Assembly: GCA_016707005.1 (NCBI GenBank)
Contig: JADJIQ010000002.1
Coordinates: forward strand, 812,740-876,739
Reading direction: 5' to 3'
Length of the DNA stretch: 64,000 nt
From: Ignavibacteria bacterium
Lineage (GTDB): Bacteria > Bacteroidota > Ignavibacteria > Kapaibacteriales > Kapaibacteriaceae
Shown here: positions 1-7,506 of the stretch, piece after piece
How positions within the stretch are numbered: the first letter of the stretch is position 1
Layout of the letters: the number at the start of each line of letters is the position of its first letter
Notes under the pieces: model-generated
What the model saw: only the letters and a program-made list of their open reading frames with translations
The model's database searches: none
Told to the model about the DNA's origin: nothing
Made by a program: the position numbers and the translations under genes

Positions 1-1
1 G

Positions 2-118
2 GCTTCCAGAGCCACAATTGAGCAGCATCTTGGCATGCCGGTGTTCTTGGAGCTCTACGTCAAGGTCCGAAATGATTGGCGCAATGACCGCACTCAATTG
101 GCAAGTCTTGGCTATTGA
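2..118 (+). CDS. era: GTPase Era, C-terminal end (partial)
   Basis: Only the last 38 codons are inside the window. They read through the end of the KH domain, including the segment FLELYVKVRNDWRND and the terminal LASLGY before a TGA stop, which is the characteristic end of Era. Era is an essential GTPase that binds 16S rRNA and helps 30S subunit maturation. The GTPase domain lies upstream of the window and was not seen. The next gene, bamD, begins 40 bp downstream behind its own promoter-like element, so the two may be separate transcripts. Confidence 0.85.
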   Translation, partial: ASRATIEQHLGMPVFLELYVKVRNDWRNDRTQLASLGY

Positions 119-144
119 AGCCAATACCTCCCGTCGCCATCCGT

Positions 145-152
145 TATCTTTG
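145..152 (+). promoter_or_regulatory. TAnnTTTG promoter element (TATCTTTG) for bamD
   Basis: TATCTTTG matches the Bacteroidota primary sigma factor -7 consensus TAnnTTTG exactly and ends only 6 nt before the bamD ATG at 159. If transcription starts a few bases after the element, the mRNA has almost no leader. No convincing -33 element was identified. Confidence 0.55.
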
Positions 153-158
153 CGGTCT

Positions 159-905
159 ATGCCAGCCCCCTACCGAATATTTCTTGCCCTTTTCGCTATT
201 TCGCTCTTCTCTTGTGCATCGTCTGACGAGGCAAAGAAGCAGCGGACTGTAGACGATGTTTGGGCCAGTGCCAAGAAGTCCTACGATGACGGCGATTGGC
301 TTGATGCTCAGTCGGGTATGGAAGTGATCAAACTTCAATACCCCGCATCCCAATACGCCGACGACGCCCAGTATTATCTGGCTGAGATCACGTTCGAACG
401 CGGTGAGTTCATCATGGCGGCGTTCAATTACAATCTGATCAGACGTTCCTATCCGTCGAGTGAGTTCGTACGACCTGCGATGTACAAGACCGCACTCTGC
501 TACGACAAGATCTCGTTGCCGGCTGACCGCGATCAAGAGAATACGCGCAAGGCCTTGCAGGCCTATGCAGACTATCAAGCGATGTTCATGAGCGACTCGC
601 TCTCTCGCGAGGCAGCCGTGCGCACACGGGAACTGCGAGACCGACTTGCTGAGCGGAACTGGATCATCGCCGAACACTACATGCGCACCCAGGCACGTCG
701 TGCAGCTTCGATTCATCTTGATGCGATCATTGATGAATACCCCGACTCCAAGTGGCTCGAAAAGGCAATGGTACTGAAGCTGCAGATCCTTGAGTGGCAG
801 GAGAAGAACGATGATGCACGCACATTGATCGCGATGTATCGTCGAATGGTGAAGGATCCGCAGCTCAAGGACGATGTTGACGAAATTGAAAAAGGACTTC
901 CGTGA
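159..905 (+). CDS. bamD: Outer membrane assembly lipoprotein BamD
   Basis: The 248-residue lipoprotein starts at MPAPYRIF; an in-frame ATG further upstream would overlap era and bury the signal peptide. Residues 7-18 form a hydrophobic stretch ending in a lipobox (LFSC, Cys19). The rest consists of TPR-like helices with typical BamD wording such as DDAQYYLAEITF and YPSSEFVRPAMYK. BamD is the essential accessory lipoprotein of the BAM complex, which folds beta-barrels into the outer membrane, fitting the many barrel proteins encoded here. Its stop overlaps the next start (GTGA), so it is translationally coupled to the thioesterase gene. Confidence 0.9.
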   Translation: MPAPYRIFLALFAISLFSCASSDEAKKQRTVDDVWASAKKSYDDGDWLDAQSGMEVIKLQYPASQYADDAQYYLAEITFERGEFIMAAFNYNLIRRSYPSSEFVRPAMYKTALCYDKISLPADRDQENTRKALQAYADYQAMFMSDSLSREAAVRTRELRDRLAERNWIIAEHYMRTQARRAASIHLDAIIDEYPDSKWLEKAMVLKLQILEWQEKNDDARTLIAMYRRMVKDPQLKDDVDEIEKGLP

Positions 906-1381
906 AAACCCCTGAAGAGAGCGTCGTTGTCATGACGGAGCTTGTGCTCCCGAACGACACCAATTACCTTGGCAATCTCCTTGGCGGACGCCTTATGCAC
1001 TGGGTGGACATCGCCGCAGCGCTCAGCGCGCAACGCCACAGCAGCAAGGTCTGCGTAACAGCATCAGTAGACGAGATCAGTTTCAACGAGCCGATCAAAC
1101 TCGGTCACGTGGTCCACATCCGCTCCGTTCTTACCCGTGCCTTCCGCACATCGATGGAAGTGTACGTTGAGGTTTGGCGCGAAGACCCGTTGCATGGCAC
1201 CCGTACACGTACGTCGGAAGCCTATCTCACGTTTGTGGCCATTGATCAATATGGCAAGCCCCTTCCCGCACCTCCTCTCGAGCCCGTAACGGATGACGAG
1301 AAACGTCGGTTCGAAGAAGCCGCCATCCGCAGAGAAAACCGTCTTCGTGCTCGCGAGACGATGAAGGCCTTACGCGGATGA
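902..1381 (+). CDS. Acyl-CoA thioesterase, hot-dog fold (YciA/BFIT-like)
   Basis: The 159-residue protein begins at a GTG whose bases overlap the bamD stop. It shows one hot-dog domain: the N-terminal segment LPNDTNYLGNLLGGRLMHWVD corresponds to the active-site loop and central helix of acyl-CoA thioesterase 7/YciA-type enzymes, followed by the strands SFNEPIKLGHVVHI and AYLTFVAID. The family hydrolyses acyl-CoA thioesters in the cytoplasm; substrate chain length cannot be told from sequence. It is the middle gene of a bamD - thioesterase - T9SS plug operon with 4-bp overlaps. Confidence 0.8.
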   Translation: MKTPEESVVVMTELVLPNDTNYLGNLLGGRLMHWVDIAAALSAQRHSSKVCVTASVDEISFNEPIKLGHVVHIRSVLTRAFRTSMEVYVEVWREDPLHGTRTRTSEAYLTFVAIDQYGKPLPAPPLEPVTDDEKRRFEEAAIRRENRLRARETMKALRG

Positions 1382-2658
1382 TCCGATGGGTGCTCGTTGG
1401 ACTTGTTGTGGCATCAACCATTGGTTGGTCCCAGGATGAGATCCCAACTGTGCGCATGATCCGCGCATACGGCGGCAATAATGAGAGTCTGCCACCCATC
1501 GTGATGATGGATAAGGACGTCGACAAGAACGTGGGTTCAGAGTTTGCCACCATTGAGTTCGATCTCACTGCGCAGACCATTCCCAATGTCTACGCGCGCA
1601 TCACGCATTGCAAGGCCGATTGGTCGCCCGACGATAACGGCTTTCTTACGGATGTAACCAACCGCTCAAGTATCGTCGATTGGACACTCGCTCCCGAGCG
1701 ATCCAAGTATTATCGATATCGCGGGAAGATGCAGATCCCAAACCCTCAAACATCGCTTCGTTTCAGCGGCAACTGGCTCGTTACGCTCCACGATCTCAAC
1801 ACCGATGCCGTGTTGGGTCAGACCAGGATCTTTGCCGTGCAGAAACGCGCAGCCATGTCGCTGGCCTTTATGACGGACTTCTACGAACCCGTCAAACGTG
1901 TAAGCTCCATCGCCTATACCATCGAAGCCACTGTTACTGAGCCAACCGGTGATCTCCTCACCAACAACCTTCACACCGTAACGTTCTACCGCAACAATCG
2001 ATGGAACGAACCCTTCATTGTTTCCGAGCGTGCTCCGTGGGATGTGAACCCTCGCGGTATAGGCAGTGCCATTGTTGGAATTCTGAATGGCGGCAAGGTG
2101 TTCCGTGTATCACGACTTCCCGCACAGAATGAATACCGCATTCTTGATCTCTCCGATCAGTCGCGATACCCCTTTACCGGTCAACCCGTTCGTATGCCTC
2201 TTAGCGATCTCCGTCGCAACGGCATGTTCTACGAACGTTCTGATGATGGCGCTCTTGTGACAACCATGATCTCCGGGTACAGCGATGAATACGTGCCAGT
2301 GGAGATACTTCTTGATCCCGCACCTGGCGGACCAAGTGAAGATGACGTGTTCGTTGTGGGGTCGTTCAATCAGTGGAAGCCCGACAAGTCGTGGATGATG
2401 TATTTCGACGAAGAGCTGCGACTCTACCGATGTCGGCAATGGCTACGTCGCGGCAGACACAACTACCTCTACGCCACCGGTCGCCTCAGCGCCGACGCCG
2501 ACCAGATCCTCGATCTCACCTACGAAGAATTCGAAGGCAACACCGCCTCCGCCTCCAACAGCTTCGTTGCCTTCGCCTACTACCGCGAGCTCGACTACGG
2601 CGGCTATGACGGCATCGTTGCCGTGACTGCGTCGAACATCTATACGTCAGGACGATAG
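1378..2658 (+). CDS. T9SS plug-type protein (DUF5103 family)
   Basis: The 426-residue protein overlaps the thioesterase gene by ATGA and has a clear signal peptide (residues 1-19, ending GWSQ). The N-terminal half matches the DUF5103 pattern: an HCKADW segment, a FLTDVTNRS segment, a YYRYRGKMQIPNPQ segment and a SGNW segment around residues 75-135. A C-terminal FVVGSFNQWKPD segment and HNYLYATG form an E-set-like domain. In Flavobacterium the DUF5103 protein Plug closes the periplasmic face of the SprA translocon of the type IX secretion system. The assignment rests on motif resemblance. Several T9SS-type cargo genes lie elsewhere in this window. Confidence 0.75.
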   Translation: MIRWVLVGLVVASTIGWSQDEIPTVRMIRAYGGNNESLPPIVMMDKDVDKNVGSEFATIEFDLTAQTIPNVYARITHCKADWSPDDNGFLTDVTNRSSIVDWTLAPERSKYYRYRGKMQIPNPQTSLRFSGNWLVTLHDLNTDAVLGQTRIFAVQKRAAMSLAFMTDFYEPVKRVSSIAYTIEATVTEPTGDLLTNNLHTVTFYRNNRWNEPFIVSERAPWDVNPRGIGSAIVGILNGGKVFRVSRLPAQNEYRILDLSDQSRYPFTGQPVRMPLSDLRRNGMFYERSDDGALVTTMISGYSDEYVPVEILLDPAPGGPSEDDVFVVGSFNQWKPDKSWMMYFDEELRLYRCRQWLRRGRHNYLYATGRLSADADQILDLTYEEFEGNTASASNSFVAFAYYRELDYGGYDGIVAVTASNIYTSGR

Positions 2659-2666
2659 TAACTCCG

Positions 2667-2674
2667 TAACTTTC
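2667..2674 (+). promoter_or_regulatory. TAnnTTTG-like element (TAACTTTC) before ruvB
   Basis: TAACTTTC differs from TAnnTTTG in the last base and ends 6 nt before the ruvB ATG, the same spacing as at bamD. It lies in CTCCGTAACTTTC, which resembles the GTAAC tandem-repeat units found elsewhere in the window. Confidence 0.35.
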
Positions 2675-2680
2675 TTCTAC

Positions 2681-3715
2681 ATGAGCAGACAGAACGAACA
2701 GACGGATCCGCGGGTCCGCGTAGATGATGATGCCGATGCAGCATTGCGTCCGGCTACGTTTTCGGATTTCACCGGACAGCCGAAGATCGTAGAGAACCTC
2801 AAGATCTTTATCGCTGCTGCGAAGGGAAGGGGCGAGGCATTGGACCATGTGTTGCTCACGGGTCCGCCCGGACTTGGCAAGACAACACTCTCGCATATCA
2901 TCGCTCGGGAGATGGACGCGCAGATCAAGATCACGTCGGGTCCGGTGTTGGAAAAACCGGGGGATCTTGCCGGACTCCTCACAAGTCTTGAAGAAGGCGA
3001 CATCCTCTTCATCGACGAGATCCACAGACTCTCGCCCGTTGTCGAAGAGTACCTCTACTCGGCCATGGAAGACTTCCGCCTGGACATCATGATCGATTCC
3101 GGTCCGGCAGCACGTTCCATCCAGCTCTCTGTGCCACGATTCACTCTCATCGGCGCCACAACACGACAAGGACTGCTCACAGCCCCCTTACGATCTCGTT
3201 TTGGGATAACGAACAGACTTGACTACTACGATGCAGCAGAACTCGCACGTGTTATCGTCCGCAGTGCCGGACTCCTCAACGCACAGATCGATGTGGAGGG
3301 GGCGAATGAACTCGCACGCAGGTCGCGGGGAACTCCTCGCATTGCCAACAGACTCCTGCGTCGCACGCGCGACTTTGCCGACGTAAAAGGCACGGGTGTT
3401 GTGACGTTGGAGATCGCCCGTCTTGCACTCCAAGCCTTGGATGTGGATGAGTTCGGACTCGACGAGATGGATGCGCGAATCATTTCGGCCCTCATTGAGA
3501 AGTTCGCGGGCGGACCGGTGGGCATTTCGACACTTGCCGTAGCGGTTGGTGAAGAACCCGGTACACTTGAAGAGGTGTATGAACCGTTCTTGATCCAGCA
3601 AGGATTCCTCCAGCGGACGCCTCGCGGGCGTATTGCTACGCCCCTTGCCTACCGTCACCTCGGACTCACTGCACCAACGCCAGACATGCCATTGTTCTCA
3701 GGAGATAATTCTTGA
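2681..3715 (+). CDS. ruvB: Holliday junction branch migration helicase RuvB
   Basis: At 344 residues this is a full-length RuvB. It has Walker A GPPGLGKTT at 61-69, Walker B with ILFIDEIHRL near 108-117, sensor motif GATTR, and the C-terminal winged-helix segment ending in RTPRGRIATPLAYRHLG. RuvB is the AAA+ hexameric motor that drives branch migration with RuvA and RuvC during recombinational repair; ruvA and ruvC are not adjacent. The stop overlaps the next start as TTGA, so a glyoxalase-fold gene is coupled downstream. Confidence 0.97.
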   Translation: MSRQNEQTDPRVRVDDDADAALRPATFSDFTGQPKIVENLKIFIAAAKGRGEALDHVLLTGPPGLGKTTLSHIIAREMDAQIKITSGPVLEKPGDLAGLLTSLEEGDILFIDEIHRLSPVVEEYLYSAMEDFRLDIMIDSGPAARSIQLSVPRFTLIGATTRQGLLTAPLRSRFGITNRLDYYDAAELARVIVRSAGLLNAQIDVEGANELARRSRGTPRIANRLLRRTRDFADVKGTGVVTLEIARLALQALDVDEFGLDEMDARIISALIEKFAGGPVGISTLAVAVGEEPGTLEEVYEPFLIQQGFLQRTPRGRIATPLAYRHLGLTAPTPDMPLFSGDNS

Positions 3716-4521
3716 CAGTGCGACTACTATTGATCCTCGTCGTTGTTTTCACAGGTTTGTGTTCACAAACAGTGGCGCAGACTTCATCGATGATGCCCAA
3801 GGCCATCATCGGCTCACACACGCGCGTGATCGTCAGCGTCAAAGATCTTCTGCAATCCATGGCGTGGTGGACAAAGGTTGGATTCAGCCCCCTATCAAGA
3901 CCGGAAGACAAGATCGATTCTGCCATCACCCTCTCCGATGGACAGGTCATCATCACGCTTGTGAAGACCAATCAACCGTCACCCGTCATCGTCTACCGCT
4001 GTGACAACATCAAACGTCTGAAGGCCCAGCTCGACTCGCTCACGATCCTCACCACCTTCGATCTTGAAGGTCCGAGTTACAAAGAACTTCGCCTCCGCTC
4101 TCCCAATAGCGTCTACCTGGCTGTGCGACCTTCGACCATGGAGGACGACTTCAAAGCCACCGGCGCACTCAACCCCGTCTGTGGCAACTTCACAGAATTC
4201 AGCACCAGTGCTACAAAACTTCGCGATGAACAGAACTGGTGGCTAGATCTAGGGTTTGCTCCGGTAAGGGGCGACTCCGTTCCGTATCCGTATGTGAATA
4301 TGGGTGACGAACGCATTGAGATCGGCATCCACGAGGACAGGGATATCGCCAGCCTTGCATTTACCTACTTCATGCCGGACATGGAGCAACGCATCGCACG
4401 CATCAAGCAGCTGGGGCTCACACCGATCGAAGAGATTCCCACAGCCGACAATCGCATCGGCAATGCGATCTTTCAATCGCCGGATGGGCAGCTGGTGTAT
4501 CTGTTCGATGGAAAACAGTAG
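3712..4521 (+). CDS. Secreted double glyoxalase/VOC-fold protein
   Basis: The 269-residue protein starts at TTG overlapping the ruvB stop, with a GTG two codons later as an alternative. Residues 1-22 are a signal peptide ending in TVAQ. Two repeats with vicinal-oxygen-chelate character follow: one opens HTRVIVSVKDLLQSMAWWTKVGF and one TEFSTSATKLRDEQNWWLDLGF, each continuing to a segment like DGQVIITL or SPDGQLVYLFD. The family includes glyoxalases and bleomycin-resistance proteins. No complete set of metal ligands is obvious, so no reaction is assigned. A periplasmic location is inferred from the signal peptide. Confidence 0.6.
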   Translation: MTVRLLLILVVVFTGLCSQTVAQTSSMMPKAIIGSHTRVIVSVKDLLQSMAWWTKVGFSPLSRPEDKIDSAITLSDGQVIITLVKTNQPSPVIVYRCDNIKRLKAQLDSLTILTTFDLEGPSYKELRLRSPNSVYLAVRPSTMEDDFKATGALNPVCGNFTEFSTSATKLRDEQNWWLDLGFAPVRGDSVPYPYVNMGDERIEIGIHEDRDIASLAFTYFMPDMEQRIARIKQLGLTPIEEIPTADNRIGNAIFQSPDGQLVYLFDGKQ

Positions 4522-4566
4522 AATAGCGAACGCAGAACAGCGAATAGCGAATAGCGAATAGCGAAT
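4522..4566 (+). repeat. AATAGCG heptamer tandem array
   Basis: Imperfect copies of the 7-bp unit AATAGCG/AACAGCG run directly from the stop of the preceding gene. Related arrays occur at 7385, 8836 and 55921. The unit resembles the short tandemly repeated repetitive (STRR) heptamers known from cyanobacteria in size only, not in sequence. Confidence 0.9.
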
Positions 4567-4660
4567 TTCATTGAAGTTTGTAGCCCACGACGAAGTCGTG
4601 GGTTTAGAATAGTGATTTTCATTGAAGTTTGTAGCCCATGACGCAGTCATGGGGGTTTTG
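4565..4660 (+). repeat. Two direct copies of a REP-like hairpin repeat
   Basis: A unit of roughly 51 bp (TTTCATTGAAGTTTGTAGCCC followed by a hairpin and a T-rich tail) occurs twice in tandem. Hairpin 1 is CCCACGAC-GAA-GTCGTGGG at 4584-4602 and hairpin 2 is CCCATGAC-GCA-GTCATGGG at 4635-4653. The two stems differ by a compensated C-G to T-A pair. GTAGCCCACGAC-type palindromes are common intergenic REP elements in many phyla. Hairpin 2, followed by GGTTTTG, could also act as a weak terminator. Confidence 0.8.
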
Positions 4661-4677
4661 GAATAGCGTTTAGCGGA

Positions 4678-4685
4678 TATCTTTG
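4678..4685 (+). promoter_or_regulatory. TAnnTTTG promoter element (TATCTTTG) for proS
   Basis: TATCTTTG is an exact consensus match and is followed by only three bases (TGC) before the ATG at 4689. A start site a few bases downstream would fall at or inside the start codon, giving a leaderless message. Confidence 0.55.
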
Positions 4686-4688
4686 TGC

Positions 4689-6155
4689 ATGAGCAAAGAG
4701 ATAACATCCCGCGCAGAAGATTATTCCCAATGGTACATCGACCTGGTTCGCAAGGCCGGGCTTGCTGATTATTCAGCCGTAAAGGGCTGTATGGTCATCA
4801 AGCCGTATGGTTTTGGGATCTGGGAGAACATGCGAGATCAACTCGACCGTATGTTCAAGGAGACGGGGCATGTGAATGCCTACTTCCCGTTGTTGATCCC
4901 CAAGAGCTTCTTGAGCAGGGAGGCCGCCCACATTGAGGGCTTTGCCAAGGAATGTGCCGTTGTTACGCACTATCGTCTGAAGAATGCTGAGGATGGTTCC
5001 GGTGTGATCGTTGATCCGGATGCGAAGCTCGACGAAGAGTTGATCATTCGTCCAACGTCGGAGACGATCATCTGGAACACCTACAAGGACTGGATCCAAT
5101 CGTATCGTGATCTGCCCCTTCTCATCAATCAGTGGGCGAATGTTGTTCGGTGGGAGATGCGCACGCGACTCTTCCTCCGCACGGCTGAATTCCTCTGGCA
5201 AGAAGGTCACACCGCACATGCAACGCGCGACGAAGCGATCGAAGAAACACGGAAGATGCTCGACGTGTATGCCACGTTCGCTGAAGAGTGGATGGCAATG
5301 CCGGTGATCAAGGGTGTGAAGACAGCCAACGAACGGTTTGCAGGCGCTGAAGACACGTATTGCATTGAAGCGTTGATGCAAGACGGCAAGGCATTGCAAG
5401 CCGGCACGTCGCACTTTCTTGGTCAGAACTTTGCCAAGGCATTCGATGTGCAGTTCACATCCAAGGAAGGCACGTTGGAATATGTTTGGGCCACGTCATG
5501 GGGCGTCTCCACACGTCTGATGGGCGCTCTTGTCATGGCGCATTCCGACGATGAAGGTCTGGTGATCCCGCCAAAGCTTGCATCAACACAGGTAGTGATC
5601 GTACCGATCCCAAAGCCCCTTCCTGAACTCACCGAAGTAGCAGACAAGATCGCAGCCGAGTTGCGTGCAAAGGGCATTCGTGTGAAGATCGATAATGACG
5701 ATCAGAATCGTCCGGGATACAAGTTCGCTGAGTATGAGAAACTCGGATATCCTGTCCGACTCGGACTCGGTGCGCGCGATCTCGCCAACGGCACGATCGA
5801 AGTAGCACGCAGGGACACACGTGAGAAGTCTAGCGTTGCTGTAGAAGGCATTGCCGATCACATCTCTGCCCTTCTTGATGACATCCAAAAGTCGATGTAC
5901 AACCGCGCGTTGGCCTTCCGCGACGAACACATCACACGCGTTGATACATGGGAAGAGTTTGTTGCAACGCTCGATGGTAAAGGGGGCTTTGTGAGTGCTC
6001 ATTGGGACGGAACACCGGAGACCGAAGACCTCATCAAGGAAGAGACAAAGGCCACCATCCGCTGCATCCCGCTCAACAACCCGCAAGAGAACGGCGTCTG
6101 CATCAAGACCGGCAAACCAAGTTCCCAACGCGTCCTCTTTGCACGTGCCTACTAG
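4689..6155 (+). CDS. proS: Prolyl-tRNA synthetase, archaeal/eukaryotic (type 3) form
   Basis: The 488-residue class II synthetase charges tRNA-Pro. Features seen are YSQWYIDLVRKAGLADYSAVKGCMVIKPYG at the N-terminus, the motif 2 region RTRLFLRTAEFLWQEGHTAH, the anticodon-binding domain (VVIVPIPKP onward), and the C-terminal ending SSQRVLFARAY with Cys-containing TIRCIP and NGVCIKTGKPS. There is no INS editing domain between motifs 2 and 3, which with the length marks the type 3 form. The ATG at 4689 is chosen because it directly follows the promoter-like element; a TTG two codons earlier is possible. Confidence 0.95.
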   Translation: MSKEITSRAEDYSQWYIDLVRKAGLADYSAVKGCMVIKPYGFGIWENMRDQLDRMFKETGHVNAYFPLLIPKSFLSREAAHIEGFAKECAVVTHYRLKNAEDGSGVIVDPDAKLDEELIIRPTSETIIWNTYKDWIQSYRDLPLLINQWANVVRWEMRTRLFLRTAEFLWQEGHTAHATRDEAIEETRKMLDVYATFAEEWMAMPVIKGVKTANERFAGAEDTYCIEALMQDGKALQAGTSHFLGQNFAKAFDVQFTSKEGTLEYVWATSWGVSTRLMGALVMAHSDDEGLVIPPKLASTQVVIVPIPKPLPELTEVADKIAAELRAKGIRVKIDNDDQNRPGYKFAEYEKLGYPVRLGLGARDLANGTIEVARRDTREKSSVAVEGIADHISALLDDIQKSMYNRALAFRDEHITRVDTWEEFVATLDGKGGFVSAHWDGTPETEDLIKEETKATIRCIPLNNPQENGVCIKTGKPSSQRVLFARAY

Positions 6156-7125
6156 TTTACAGATACTAGTTAATAGTTACGAGTTACTAGTTACTAGTTA
6201 CGAGATACTAGTTACGAAGAAGGTAACTCGTAACTGGTCACTAGTAACTCTGATTGTTTTGTGTGTAGGGTGCAGCTCCACTACGCCCCTTCCCAACACC
6301 GACATCTACATCGCCGATCTTGATCGATCATCGATGAAGGTGAGCAACGTGCGGAACATCACGCAACGCACGGGGTATGACAATCAACCGTCGTTCAGTC
6401 CTGATGGCAAGGGCGTGTATTATGTCTCCGACAGTACGGGCGTTACCGACATCTATCGGTACGATCTTACGTCGGGAGCTACACGACAAGTAACGGAGAC
6501 CAACGAGCAAGAGTTCTCTCCTACACCCATGAACGACGGCAAAAGTCTCTCCGTTGTGCGTGTTGGCAAGCCCCTTGCCGATGGAGACGAATACACCGAA
6601 TCTCAACAAGTATGGCGGTACGATCTTGGTGGAAGACCAATCGCCCCTATTCTTGCAACGCGCAGAGTTGGGTATCACTGCTGGATAGACGAAGGCCTCA
6701 TTGCCCTCTTCATCGTTGGAGATGAGGAGAAGGGGCTTCCCCCTAAGCTCATCGCTGCCGACCTCGCATCACGTCAGACCATACAGCTCGCATCGAATAT
6801 CGGACGTACATTGCGCGTCACCGCAGACGGCAGACTCGCCTTTGTTGACAAGTCCGACTCAACACGTTGGAAGATCGCAACCATTGCACAGGGCGAAGAC
6901 GCCCCTACTCCGCTTGTGGATCTTCCGACCGGAAGCGAAGACTTCTGCTTCCTACCCGATGGCAAGATCCTGAGTGTCAGCGGCTCACGTCTAATGTTCT
7001 GGAAGAATGGCGAAACCGCAACGTTCATCCCGTTCCATACCCTCACCGATCTCAATGGCACGCTCGCCCGCATCACAACGAATGCAGAGGGAACGAAGAT
7101 CGTGTTTGTAGTTACTGGGTACTAG
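6145..7125 (+). CDS. Beta-propeller (PD40/TolB-like) lipoprotein with repeat-encoded N-terminus
   Basis: No ATG precedes the lipoprotein signal in this frame. The only usable start is GTG 6145, inside the last codons of proS. That gives a 326-residue protein whose residues 7-36 are largely encoded by the GTTACTA heptamer array, followed by the hydrophobic run TLIVLCVGC with lipobox Cys43. The mature part has propeller blades with PD40 motifs (YDNQPSFSPDGKGVYYVSD, then SGATRQVTE). Related repeats of TolB and WD40-like proteins bind proteins at the envelope. The last residues (VVTGY) are again repeat-encoded. The start and the expression state are uncertain because the array length sets the frame. 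Confidence 0.6.
   Translation: MPTSLQILVNSYELLVTSYEILVTKKVTRNWSLVTLIVLCVGCSSTTPLPNTDIYIADLDRSSMKVSNVRNITQRTGYDNQPSFSPDGKGVYYVSDSTGVTDIYRYDLTSGATRQVTETNEQEFSPTPMNDGKSLSVVRVGKPLADGDEYTESQQVWRYDLGGRPIAPILATRRVGYHCWIDEGLIALFIVGDEEKGLPPKLIAADLASRQTIQLASNIGRTLRVTADGRLAFVDKSDSTRWKIATIAQGEDAPTPLVDLPTGSEDFCFLPDGKILSVSGSRLMFWKNGETATFIPFHTLTDLNGTLARITTNAEGTKIVFVVTGY
6163..6250 (+). repeat. TTACTAG/GTAACTC heptamer array, two orientations
   Basis: Eight heptamers (ATACTAG, TTAATAG, TTACGAG, TTACTAG, TTACTAG, TTACGAG, ATACTAG, TTACGAA) lie in exact register from 6163 to 6218. Four inverted units (GTAACTC, GTAACTG, GTCACTA, GTAACTC) follow at 6223-6250. The junction can fold as AGTTACGA against TCGTAACT. 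The array lies inside the signal-peptide coding region of the lipoprotein gene. Confidence 0.9.
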
Positions 7126-7162
7126 TTACTAGTTACGCAGTTACGTAGTTACTCAGTTACGA
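7111..7162 (+). repeat. GTTACTAG-type array after the lipoprotein gene
   Basis: Copies of GTTACTA/GTTACGC/GTTACTC run across the stop codon at 7125 and up to the 3' end of the convergent PhnA-domain gene. With the array at 6163-6250 it brackets the lipoprotein gene. Confidence 0.85.
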
Positions 7163-7369
7163 GACTTTTCTCACGAACTCTGTTTTTACGGCGATCCTGA
7201 TGCCGTCAACCTTGCAGTCGACATGATCAGGATCGTCCGTTACACGGATCTTCTTGATCACCTGGCCGCCCTTGAGCGTTACACTAGTTCCGCCAACTTT
7301 GAGGTCCTTGATGACCTTGATCGTGTCGCCTGTTGCGAGCACGTTACCGAGGGAGTCTTTGATTTCCAT
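7157..7369 (-). CDS. PhnA-domain protein (YjdM C-terminal domain only)
   Basis: The 70-residue protein matches the PhnA domain: DSLGNVLATGDTIKVIKDLKV at 5-25, then a lysine-rich strand (TLKGGQVIKKIRV) and the ending DCKVDGIRIAVKTEFVRKVS. In E. coli YjdM (formerly PhnA) this SH3-like domain follows an N-terminal zinc ribbon; here the ribbon is absent, as in other short bacterial homologues. The biochemical role of the family is unclear despite the old phosphonate name. The ATG is preceded by TATTTTCC three bases upstream, a weak form of the local promoter element. Confidence 0.8.
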   Translation of the reverse strand: MEIKDSLGNVLATGDTIKVIKDLKVGGTSVTLKGGQVIKKIRVTDDPDHVDCKVDGIRIAVKTEFVRKVS

Positions 7370-7384
7370 ATGGGAAAATACGGA

Positions 7385-7502
7385 GAATAGCGAACAGTGA
7401 ACAGCGAACAGTGAACAGCGAACAGTGAACAGCGAACAGCGAATCCCCGCAACTCCGTAACTGAGTAACTACGTAACTAGTAACTAGTAACTAGTAACTA
7501 AG
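7385..7502 (+). repeat. Composite array: AAYAGCG/AACAGTG heptamers then GTAACTA units
   Basis: The first half alternates AACAGTG and AACAGCG units, then passes through AATCCCCGCAACTCC into GTAACTG/GTAACTAC/GTAACTA repeats. It fills the 137-bp gap between the PhnA-domain and LamG genes. An array with the same two-part order lies on the other side of the LamG gene at 8836-8925. Confidence 0.9.
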
Positions 7503-7506
7503 AGAC

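Noticed and set aside
6163..6250. Site-specific recombination (invertible promoter) at the opposed heptamers
   Set aside because: The inverted units are short and imperfect and no invertase gene was seen in the window; slippage explains the structure more simply.
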